NCBI RefSeq assembly: GCF_964355755.1
Contig: NC_092674.1
Location: 31,236,001-31,300,000, forward strand
Origin: Antedon mediterranea
Lineage: Eukaryota; Echinodermata; Crinoidea; Comatulida; Antedonidae
DNA length: 64,000 nt
Direction: 5' to 3'
Position numbers and translations under genes: made by a program. Positions 55,722 to 64,000 of this stretch are shown here, one piece after another. Numbering within the stretch: position 1 is the stretch's first letter; every line of letters starts with the position of its first letter. Under the pieces are notes generated by a model, which had not been told where the DNA came from, searched no databases, and saw nothing but the letters and a program-made list of their open reading frames with translations.

Positions 55722-58524
55722 GATTGTTAAGAATGCCCAGTCATTTGTTGAGATTCTTCAGAACACTCGTGGAAGTGAAGTCCAATGTTGGGACACCAAA
55801 GATTTAAAAACAGCACTTGATTGGGCAAAATATTTTGAAGAGGTACTTATATAAAAAGTTAATTATGCATGTTGTGAAAAAGGGTATGAATGCATTGTGT
55901 GTTTCATGTGTGAAGCAAAATTAATGATCTCTAATCTCATCTGTAATAATTTTACTATTAAATAAATAAATTGCATTTTACAGACATCAAGAATTTATCC
56001 AAATATCTGATACACAAACGCCTTCCTTATAAAAAATATATATTGTGAGCAGAGTTAATAAGCAGGGGCATATAATGTGATAACTGAAATGAATGAATTA
56101 CGTAGTTGTGAACTCGTAGAATTTCAAACCTTTTTTTCTTAAGGTATATAATAAACTTATAGACAAACCTAAAACAATGGAGCAAATAGATAAGAAACTC
56201 AAGATTATTTGTTGTATACCGGGAGCAGCGATTGGTGATACTATCTTAACTTTACAAGATCTTAGCCAATCACAGAGATTGTTACTTAAGGTCAGTTTAT
56301 TCAAATAGTTTGTTTTCACAATTATGTTATTATAGAAGCAATGCCAATTTTATATGTATACATTATTTTTTTTCCATTTTTGCAGAATCTGATTCAGAAT
56401 CCAAATTTACCAAGTGATATATTTGGAAATGTTTTGAATCTATACACTGGGTTACCAGAGCATAATGGTCACACAGGTTTTGATTGGCTGGTTCAGGTGA
56501 GTTTAGTGAATTTGGTTGTTGCTCCGAGCCTCCGATGTGTATTCTTGAATGTGTTCCTGAAGATTAACCAACCCACTGATATTTTGTAATTTATTTTAGG
56601 ATGTAAGTGAGAGCATTCAGGCAAAATCAAGCAGAGCATGTTTACAAGAATCAATGCTGAAAACAAACAGCGAAGAAACAGCATGTAAAGGTGAATACTG
56701 TATATGTAATGGGGGAGAGGTCACTCATGTAAAAAGGGAGAGGTCACTCATGTAGGAGGAGAGGTCACTCATGTGGGAGGAGAGGTCACTCATGTTGGAG
56801 GGAGAGGTCACTCATGTTGGAGGGAGAGGTCACTCATGTTGGAGGGAAAGGTCACTCATGTTGGAGGGAGAGGTCACTCATGTGAGAGGAAGAGGTTACT
56901 CATGTGAAAGAAAAAAGTCACTCATGTTGGAGGGAGGGGTCACTCATGTGGGAGGGAGAAGTCACTCATGTTAGAGGGATAGGTCACTCATGTTGGAGGG
57001 AGAGGTCACTCATGTTAGATGAAGAGGTTACTCATTTTGGAGGGAGAGGTCACTCATTTTGGAGGGAGAGGCACTCATTTTGGAGGGAGAGGTCACTCAT
57101 GTGGGGGAAAGAGGTCACTCATGTTGGAGGGAGAGGTCACTCATGTGTAAAAATTACCATTTTGTTTTTATCGTTTTTATTTCAGGATTAAAAGAAAAAC
57201 AAGAAGATATTTTAAATGCAAGATTTTTGAAACAATTTCTCATACATCAACAGAGCAACAGTTTATATCCACAAAGGTAAGAAACTTTATTCTTCTAGAT
57301 TATAAATAATGTATAGATTGTTAAAAAGCAACCAATAGGCCTAATCGCAGTGCAGATGGAGCTGGTATGGTGAAATCAGAATACTCTATCCACGCATTGT
57401 TCACAACAATAAATATATAAACTACTGTGTACTTAATATAGAATAAAAAGAGTATTATTTTATTTTAGAACAAGTGAATATTTGGATTGGATACTGCATA
57501 GAGCTGCATCGGAGCCGAATGGAATGGTACAATTTTAAATTCAAAAAATTAAAATATGTAAAAATTTAATTATACTGTATCTAAACTCAACAAACAACAG
57601 CTTTGGTTACTATTTCAATACACATACAACATGGTACTAATAAGGTGCCTAAAAGTAGCATAGTAAAAAAATAAAGAATACACAATTTGATGTAGGCAAA
57701 TGATATATTATTAGCCATAAAATCTGAAGAAGTTGACTTATATTTTACTTCAATTTTTCACATAGCGCAAGTCCTTTTATCCTAGACTCAACTTTAATTG
57801 TCCCACCCAGTCCACAGAAATAAACCAAGTCCATAGCCATTTTATAGATGTTCTTTTTATTTTATTTATTTATTTAACTTTCTCACTGCACACAAACACA
57901 TGACATAAGGCAGCGAAAAGAAAAGGATGAACAGGTGACAAGCGCCTCTATCCACATCCCGCCCCCTTAAAATAGTAACAAAAATACATACATACAAACA
58001 TGCTAACTGAACTATTGATGCCTGCAACGGGAACATCGACAACATGATATCCATGTCCATGTATTATTGAGTTTAAAATTGTTTTTAAATTTTTCACCAT
58101 AAAAATTTACAAACAGGCATATTGAAGAGTAAATGAGAATTGTTAGACCTGATTCGATACGGTAACTGATTCCAAATGGGAATAATCGTTTGAAAATATG
58201 ATAATTTGTGAAATTCAGATTTACACTTATCGGACATAAGAACATATTGGTCAGACAAAATCTGGTCAACTCACTTATAAACCTACTGCACTGTTCATTG
58301 TACTAGGTTATAAACCTACTGCACTGTTCATTGTACTAGGTTTTAAATGTTATACTTCATACATTTTATTTGTACAGCGTGTAATTGCAATGACAATCTC
58401 ACTGCCAGCCAAAAGTGACATCTATGAAAAGCAAGATGTTGATAAGTGTGAACAGTTTATATTTGCTTGGATTCAAAAGAACAAATCAAAATATACCCAT
58501 CAACTAAAAGAAGAGAACACATGA
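55711..58524 (+). CDS. fancf: FANCF-like Fanconi anaemia core complex subunit, 7 coding exons, 258 residues
   Basis: Likely orthologue of FANCF, an adaptor of the Fanconi anaemia core complex that helps ubiquitinate FANCD2/FANCI during crosslink repair. Exons: 55711-55842, 56144-56290, 56386-56496, 56600-56690, 57186-57276, 57469-57526, 58378-58524; 777 bases in total with matching phases. Evidence of identity is the spaced similarity to vertebrate FANCF as I know it: WDTKDLKTALDWAKYFEE near the N-terminus (vertebrate WDxxxVRRALQWARY), a leucine-rich DLSQSQRLLLKNLI helix, LQESMLKTNSEE with ARFLKQFL, then NGMRVIAMTISLP and CEQFIFAWIQKN. The order is the same as in the vertebrate protein. It stops where vertebrate FANCF continues for roughly 115 residues of helical repeats. 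Vertebrate FANCF is intronless, whereas this gene has six coding introns, one filled by a minisatellite. It shares its promoter with the kinase gene. Identity rests on visual comparison only. Confidence 0.75.
56711..57147. repeat. 22-base minisatellite in FANCF intron 4, about 20 units
   Basis: About twenty units of the form GGAGGGAGAGGTCACTCATG plus two variable bases, purine-rich on the plus strand. Units vary by point changes (TTACTCATTTT, GTGAGAGGAA) and one loses two bases. Repetitive open frames across it (EGEVTHVGGRGHS-like) are artefacts: the exons on either side splice in phase around it. Confidence 0.93.
58275..58340. repeat. 33-base direct duplication
   Basis: Two identical 33-base units (TTATAAACCTACTGCACTGT ... 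TGTACTAGG) lie just upstream of the last FANCF acceptor. The duplicated GTACTAGGTT places two similar branch-point-like stretches before that exon. Confidence 0.9.
58365..58370 (-). terminator. Candidate polyadenylation signal of the mucin-like gene
   Basis: Minus-strand AATAAA about 183 bases past the mucin-like stop codon. Using it would place the whole FANCF last exon antisense to the mucin-like 3' untranslated region. Confidence 0.4.
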
Positions 58525-58552
58525 CTTGTCATCAGTGAATGTGTAATTCATC

Positions 58553-59254
58553 TCAGGAAGGCCCTTGAAATGTTGGAGCTACAGCGGTTTTTGCCTTGAT
58601 AATTGCAACCACAACTCCTACGGTCAAACAGAAAAGAAGTAGAGTTCCCATCAAAATACCAACAATGGCGGAACCAGTTAATTTGTTGCCTTCTTCTTCT
58701 GATTGGTTTCCAGTACTCATTGTCATTGTAGATGCAGTAGTGTGTTTATTTACTGTAGAATAATTGGTGTTTGTGACCATGGTTGATTGTTGTCTGGCGG
58801 TTGCATGAGTACCTGTGGTGGTACTTGCCGTTATGTCACTAGTACCTCCGGTATCATTTGTCACAGTAGTAGTAGGAGTGGTTACATTCGTTGCTAAGCC
58901 ACTTATTGTTGTCTCAGTAGTAGCGGTTTCATTTGCAGTAGTGTGTTTATTTACTGTTGTATATTTGGTGTTTGTGACCGTGGTTGAGTGTTGTCGGGTG
59001 TTGGTGTCGGCTGTTCTGTCACTAGTACCTCTGGTGGTTTCTTGGAGAGTGGTTCTATCAGTTTGTGAGACAATTTCTGGAGTAGTATCACTACTTGTTG
59101 TCACAGTGGTGGTAGACGATTCTTGGAAAGTGGTTCCATCAGTTTGTAAGCCAGTCATTGTTATCCACATAGCAGTGGTTTCATTTGTAGTTTGAGCGAA
59201 TTGAATAGGAACACATGTCAGTATTAAGCAAAGAGGCAGCCAAATAATGTCCAT
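58553..59254 (-). CDS. Threonine-rich mucin-like single-pass membrane protein, 233 residues
   Basis: An intronless frame for a predicted type I surface glycoprotein. It has a signal peptide (about 1-20, MDIIWLPLCLILTCVPIQFA), a Thr/Ser-rich ectodomain (21-190) suited to dense O-glycosylation, six N-glycosylation sequons (N24, N108, N123, N133, N164, N183), a transmembrane helix (about 194-218, AIVGILMGTLLLFCLTVGVV) and a short tail ending APTFQGPS. The ectodomain has an internal duplication: RQHSTTVTNTKYTTVNKHTT (87-106) and RQQSTMVTNTNYSTVNKHTT (154-173). No cysteine-rich or EGF/SEA domain is seen, so it is not a classical large mucin. A possible acceptor TTTATTATAG lies 9-10 bases before the ATG, suggesting an untranslated 5' exon. 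It converges with FANCF. No orthologue recognised; such proteins evolve quickly. Confidence 0.72.
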   Translation of the reverse strand: MDIIWLPLCLILTCVPIQFAQTTNETTAMWITMTGLQTDGTTFQESSTTTVTTSSDTTPEIVSQTDRTTLQETTRGTSDRTADTNTRQHSTTVTNTKYTTVNKHTTANETATTETTISGLATNVTTPTTTVTNDTGGTSDITASTTTGTHATARQQSTMVTNTNYSTVNKHTTASTMTMSTGNQSEEEGNKLTGSAIVGILMGTLLLFCLTVGVVVAIIKAKTAVAPTFQGPS

Positions 59255-61659
59255 CTTGCCCTCTATAATAAATGTATTAAAAAAATGTTAATCTAATTAC
59301 AGTAATCTAAAAATAAAATTAATTTAAACCGGTATGAAAATTACCTTCTGTATAACAAAAAGATGTGACCTACTTTTAATTCCTTTTATTTCGGAAGCGT
59401 TTACCTTCCAGATTACACATACTTTGGCCTTTCAGTTTTAAAGTATACAGAAATTTTATTTTGTAATTTTAATTTCATGCCAATAATATGTTTTGATAGC
59501 CAGACTCCCTTATAAATAATGTAAATAAAAGTATCTAAATTTACCTGAAATTTATGTCTTGTAACCGGTGTTTTATTAAAGTTTTAAAAGTGAAAGCCGT
59601 TATTTCAACCTAAACAACTTAGAAGCCTTAATAAAACAACTTGGTAAAACAAGTAGTTTCCTTATTCATTGAGAAATTGAATGTCAAATGTCAGTTTTAC
59701 GAAATAATATCCACATCAAAATCTCCATGGTAATTCCAAAAATGTTTTGGTAACTTCCATTATTTTGTAGGTGATACCAACTTGATGAGGAAGCTGAAAA
59801 TAACTTTCTTTAAATAATATTTTGTAGCGAAGATTTTCCTTGATGTTTTGATGGCCCAAGTAAATCAATTTTCAAAATCACTTTTTGCAGATGCTTTTAA
59901 TATCTAATAACAGCAGGGGGAGATTCCAAGTTTGTAACTTGATATCGTAGATGTTCCAATAAATCTCCTTAAGATAAAAAGAAATTTCATCCAACGAAAA
60001 TAACTCCATAAAATCTGTAGCAAGTTAAAATGTACAAACATTGAATTATATTATAGTTCCATGGTACAAACAAGTTTTTGAATAAAAAGAGAAAATCAGT
60101 TCATAAATTTGTTAATTTATTTAATTGTTGCATACCACATTTGCTTATCTAAACAAACTTCAACCTTAAAGAAATCTAAAAATATTTTACCCAAAGATAC
60201 CAACTAACACCAATTATACAAGATTAAGAGAGCTTGTGACCTGCAATGACCCATGTTACTATGGTTACCGACATGTTATACAACTGAACACTCAAAGGCC
60301 GTATTTTTGGGGAAATCCCCTGCACCATCAAACTTCTCCCCCATTGTGTCCAAATTTGTTTGGGAGACCAAAGGGAAATCATTGTGGTTTAGGTCGACTG
60401 CATATACACCAACTTTAAATTATACCAGGTCTGTTCCTACCTACAATTTTTATTGTTAATGTTTTTACTTTTAGGAAATTGTGGTTGACCTTATTCTGAC
60501 CTTTCAATGCAAATCATAAGCTCTCTTTATCAAACATCAATACTATGTAATTGTTTTCCAAAATTAATTATTGATCAACATTTACATTCTGAAAGGGAAA
60601 ACAAGGTTTTATACAACATGTTTGTTTTGATCTCAACTGTAATCATGCATAGATCATCAATAGTTAAAATCTGTTAAATTGTCTGGTTGTACCAGAGAGC
60701 CAATACAGTGTTACAGATTCAGTAGTCTATTATATAATGATATATAATATGTGCCACGTATCGAGGCCAATGTATGTGATAGTTCATGCACTATAATATA
60801 ACCTAAACATTTTTGGTGTATTCCCTTTTTTTCCCGAATAAATTTATTTTCAACATCAATTTTCCCAAATTAATAAATCAATTTATTACCTACGCACTTT
60901 TTTTTTTCTTTAAATATAAACTTAAAATAATGAAAGCAATGTTAAACTTCTTATAAATGTTTTATTATAACCATGGTTACAGGATGCCAAACTTGCATAC
61001 GAACTGAGACAACAATTTAAATTGATTTTTGTCGGATACAAATCACGGTGATTGGTATAACGCAGCATTCCTATATGTTTTACATTACTCCTAATATCAA
61101 CACTCAACATTTCACTAACATTTGACAAAAAAACTGTGGTACCGTAATACCATTATTGAAGATTTATGTGGTACCATCAATTTCATTTTATTTATTTTCA
61201 ATCATGTCAACTAAGAATATAAACAAGTAAAAAATGTAATTTGGATAAAATATTTAACTTCATGTTAATTTATACTTGAAAAATTGTGTTACTTTTAATT
61301 CAAATGAATAACTTAAAAACATGTACAACTCATTAAAATTAAGTTTACTTATATAATTACATAATTATAACATGAATGGTACGACGACTTAAGTATTGCA
61401 TTTAGCCGATCTAAATAAAATGGAATAAGTTTGTGAAATAACCCAGTGCACAGTGATATTAGCACCAGAATTAATTTAGTAAAATAAGCACTAAACGGTC
61501 AAAAAACTGTTTTCCCTTGGTGGTATATTACTCATCTGCCAAAAAAAAAAAATGCAGACAACTGATCATTTACAGTAGTTTTGGGAGGGGTCAAACTAGA
61601 CATAATTAATCTGTTTGAACTAAAATTCACATATCTGTTAAATAGGTTATATTGGACAT

Positions 61660-61905
61660 GGGATACCTGCTGCAGTAGTAGTATTTGTAGTAGTAAATAC
61701 ACATGGTACAGTGAAATGCTGGACTTGGATACTGCAGTAGTATTGTTATAGTAGTATAAATACACATGGTACAGTGAAATGCTAGACTTGGATACTGCAG
61801 TAGTATTGTTATAGTAGTATAAATACACATGGTACAGTGAAATGCTGGACTTGGATACTGCAGTAGTATTGTTATAGTAGTATAAATGAACATGGTACAG
61901 TACAG
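61660..61905. repeat. 63-base minisatellite, nearly four copies
   Basis: Units recur with a period of exactly 63 bases (ACATGGTACAGTG at 61701, 61764, 61827 and 61890), sharing ATACTGCAGTAGTATTGTTA. The first and last units are diverged. Since 63 is 21 codons, repetitive frames stay open on the minus strand (SISLYHVYLYYYNN-type); I regard them as artefacts. Confidence 0.92.
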
Positions 61906-62052
61906 TGGACTGGTCCTTTATTTGGATCTCACCGTGTGGACTACAAAATAATTGCCACTATAATTCTTCATCCACGGTAGGAAGTGTTGTTTTAAAAATT
62001 AATTGGAAAGCATGAATTTAAATTGTGATTACAGATGCATTAATATGCATCA

Positions 62053-62058
62053 TTTATT
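62053..62058 (-). terminator. Polyadenylation signal AATAAA of calnexin
   Basis: AATAAA on the minus strand begins 40 bases past the calnexin stop codon. A short 3' untranslated region is implied, unless a more distal signal is used. Confidence 0.5.
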
Positions 62059-62097
62059 GAACTTTGACCTTATTGCTAGTCTACCTTCAAGTAATAT

Positions 62098-63803
62098 TCA
62101 ATCTTTTTGACTCTTCTTCCTTCTTGGTGATTTCCTACAAGAAAAAAATATGATACAGTATATCAGTAACGTTGTTATTGTAAATGTAATGTGTGCCTTA
62201 TCACCAACCAGTTGCAAGTCAAGGGTCAAAGGGACCACTTTATGCAACACAACTCAAAATAAGTAACGTAATTTAACATAATGGAATGAAATAATTTACC
62301 TTTGAAATGTTAAAGGTAATTTTAATCTACCCTGATGTACTTTTAAATAATGTAAACAATCAACCAAGCAATAAATAAATTGAAGCGTATAATAATTGGA
62401 CTTTACTTACCTAGGCCCATCCCCACTACCATCTTTAGATGCTTCACCACTGTCAACATCATCCCCTTCCTGAAAAAACAAATATCTTAATGTTTATTTC
62501 ACAACAAATATACAACAACATGGATCCCTAAAACCAATTCTGCGTTCTATCCACTACTTAGTATTAGCTTAGTACTTTTTATTTCCGTTACGCAATGAAT
62601 TTGGTAGTAGTCGCTGTTTCTAAAACGCAGTACACACAACAATTCAACAGTACGAACGTCAGGTATATTCCTTTTATTGTAGCTGGCTTAACACAATACC
62701 ACGGCTTACCGGCAAGCTGGCTTAACAATACCACTGCTTGCACCAGTTATAACCTTCTATCTACGTTAACACTGCTTTATACACTGTAACACTTGTCCAA
62801 CTGGTAAACAGTAACTTACTAACATAGATTCCGCATCTCCGTTGCCTTTTATAAGTGGACACATTTGTTATGCAAATTAAAACTTTACGGCTGACTAAGT
62901 CAAAAACACTGCATGGTGTTTAACAATACAGTACTAACTTTACTGTAGCAACAGTACTACCATGATATTTTTTATTTATGTGATGTCATACTGTAATAAA
63001 CCATGACCATATTTGGAGGCCTGCAATATAACATTGTTCCTACCTTCGTTTCTAGGTCTGATTTACTTGCTTTTTTCTTTCGTTGTCTTACTGTCTTGCT
63101 TTCTTCTTCTTTGACTTCTGTATTTTCTTCCTCTTCAGCTGCTGCCTCTTCTTCTGCTTGTGTTTCTTCCTCTGCTTCATCATCCTCTGTGACATCATCA
63201 GTTTTCTTTAAATCTCCTTTTTTCTTTTTGAAAAGAAATGTATAGATAAGATAATTTATCAACACATAATACCCTAAAATAAATAATTTGCACCCAATAA
63301 CCATGATATGTCTAGAACTATACTACAACATTTTTGAATAAAAAAAATATAAAAATACACGTTAAGAAAAACGTCTCAATCTACTTACAGATGGTGAGCA
63401 GAATCGAGCACATAAGAAGATTGGAATGATTACAACGAGTGCATACACAGCCCATAACCACGGCCTCTCGTCTGTCGCACTAAGTAGTCCAGATACTACT
63501 CCATCCTGTTACAAGAAAACAACCGTAATTCGTAAAAAAATCACACACAAAAACTTTATTTGGATCTAGATTTGTTAAATATATTGAATGGACCTATTTC
63601 TGTTCCAAATGCTTCGAAAGGGCTTAATTCCTGATTACAGAGTGTCTTATACTTACTCCTGATAATACTGATTGTTCATCTCCACTCTTTAGCGCCCATG
63701 AATCGGCAGCCCATTGATCTGCAACCTCTCTTGATGACGTTATAATGAAGTTATCAAAAAGAATATCGTTGTTCATTGTCCATAACTCTAAACCTAGTGA
63801 GCC
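62098..63803 (-). CDS. canx: Calnexin, 3' five coding exons (partial)
   Basis: The C-terminal part of calnexin, the membrane-bound lectin chaperone of the endoplasmic reticulum that folds monoglucosylated glycoproteins. Exons (minus, 5' to 3'): 63657-63803, 63389-63505, 63044-63223, 62411-62469, 62098-62134, with consistent phases (0,0,0,2). The first encodes the end of the globular lectin domain ([20 protein letters not shown], then [13 protein letters not shown]), close to the vertebrate GFELWSM..DI.FDNFII. The second contains the membrane-proximal [10 protein letters not shown] and the transmembrane helix ([14 protein letters not shown]). The third and fourth are a cytosolic acidic tail ([20 protein letters not shown]). 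The fifth ends the protein [12 protein letters not shown], a basic, SP-containing tail like vertebrate calnexin (RSPRNRKPRRE), which carries ER-retention and phosphorylation signals. The signal peptide, most of the lectin domain and the P-loop lie beyond the right edge. Confidence 0.93.
62470..63043 (-). other. Calnexin intron between the acidic-tail exons
   Basis: A 574-base intron within the calnexin gene. It holds a plus-strand 64-codon frame (62595-62789) with no recognisable product and the short direct repeat CTGGCTTAACA(C)AATACCAC (around 62683 and 62717). No element of the two inverted-repeat families is present. Confidence 0.6.
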
Positions 63804-64000
63804 CTACAAAATCATCAACAAATATTAGTCATAATTGAGATAGGATGCTGTATGTTAAATCTGAAGAACCAAAAGAATATTGGAAAGTTGATGGGACCCT
63901 TAGGGGAGAAGAATGTTGTTGAAAAGGTGTAGCATCTTAGTCAACAGCGCCTTTGATCACCTGTTGCTGGAATTGGCGCTTTACAAATTCGTATATATTA

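Larger units (their letters stand above)
57527..58377 (+). other. FANCF intron 6
   Basis: The longest FANCF intron, 851 bases, between the short exon 57469-57526 and the last exon. It contains a duplicated 33-base unit (58275-58307 and 58308-58340) close to the acceptor. Minus-strand frames here are unsupported. It also contains a minus-strand AATAAA (58365-58370) that could serve the convergent mucin-like gene. Confidence 0.6.
59255..62097. other. Intergenic region between the mucin-like gene and calnexin
   Basis: Probably holds the mucin-like gene's promoter or 5' intron and the calnexin 3' end. A GC-richer stretch at about 60240-60420 keeps two overlapping short frames, but nothing recognisable is encoded. 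A 63-base minisatellite lies at 61660-61905. No tRNA or inverted-repeat element of the two families is seen. Confidence 0.5.

Noticed and set aside
56771-57191. Repetitive open frames (EGEVTHVGGRGHS-like) in all plus frames
   Set aside because: They are translations of the 22-base minisatellite in FANCF intron 4; the flanking exons splice in phase without them.
58815-59195. A 126-codon valine-rich plus-strand frame
   Set aside because: It is the mirror of the threonine codons of the mucin-like gene (ACN read as NGT); it lacks independent support.
60236-60459. Two overlapping plus-strand frames in a GC-richer stretch
   Set aside because: No conserved motif, no splice partners, and two frames open at once suggests composition rather than coding.
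61532-61893. Two overlapping repetitive minus-strand frames (YLYYYNN, TTITILLQYPS)
   Set aside because: Both come from a 63-base tandem repeat, whose length is a multiple of three, so frames stay open by arithmetic.

Overview
The window is AT-rich nuclear DNA from an animal. It holds one gene-poor block (about 3.1-40 kb) and one gene-dense block (about 40-64 kb). The genes have short introns (mostly 100-1,000 bases), standard GT-AG sites and small satellite arrays. The gene set (dachshund, CCDC138, a FANCF-like Fanconi anaemia core gene, calnexin) and the abundant TAGGCCTA motif suggest a marine invertebrate deuterostome, possibly an echinoderm. That assignment is inference; only 'metazoan' is well supported.

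Layout. At 2417-2817 (-) lies the first coding exon of dachshund; its large first intron runs off the left edge. From 3.1 to 40 kb there is no convincing protein gene. That stretch holds two families of short inverted-repeat elements, several minisatellites and one orphan exon-like segment, and part of it is presumably regulatory DNA for dachshund. From 40,072 to 47,395 (-) lies a complete 13-exon CCDC138 gene (666 codons). From 48,278 to 55,043 (-) lies a complete 16-exon gene for a 1,188-residue protein kinase of the TKL group, with a SAM domain, coiled coils and a PAK-PBD-like tail. It shares a roughly 0.65-kb divergent promoter region with a 7-exon FANCF-like gene (55,711-58,524, +). This FANCF converges, with 28 bases between stop codons, on an intronless coding frame for a threonine-rich, mucin-like membrane protein (58,553-59,254, -). 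The 3' five coding exons of calnexin (-) occupy 62,098-63,803 and the gene continues past the right edge. All exon joins were made by hand: the phases agree at every junction and the summed lengths are whole codons.

The most interesting non-genic signal is a dispersed family of about 140-170-base inverted-repeat elements (nine copies) whose interior carries perfect CArG boxes (CC, six A/T, GG), the site bound by SRF. In several copies the boxes are spaced exactly 21 bases apart, two helical turns. A second inverted-repeat family carries paired CCAAT boxes. A five-copy array upstream of dachshund repeats a CGTCA-n5-TGACG palindrome. On the gene side, the FANCF-like gene is intron-rich and about a third shorter than the vertebrate protein, and the SAM/TKL/PBD-like kinase is an architecture I cannot match to a named family.
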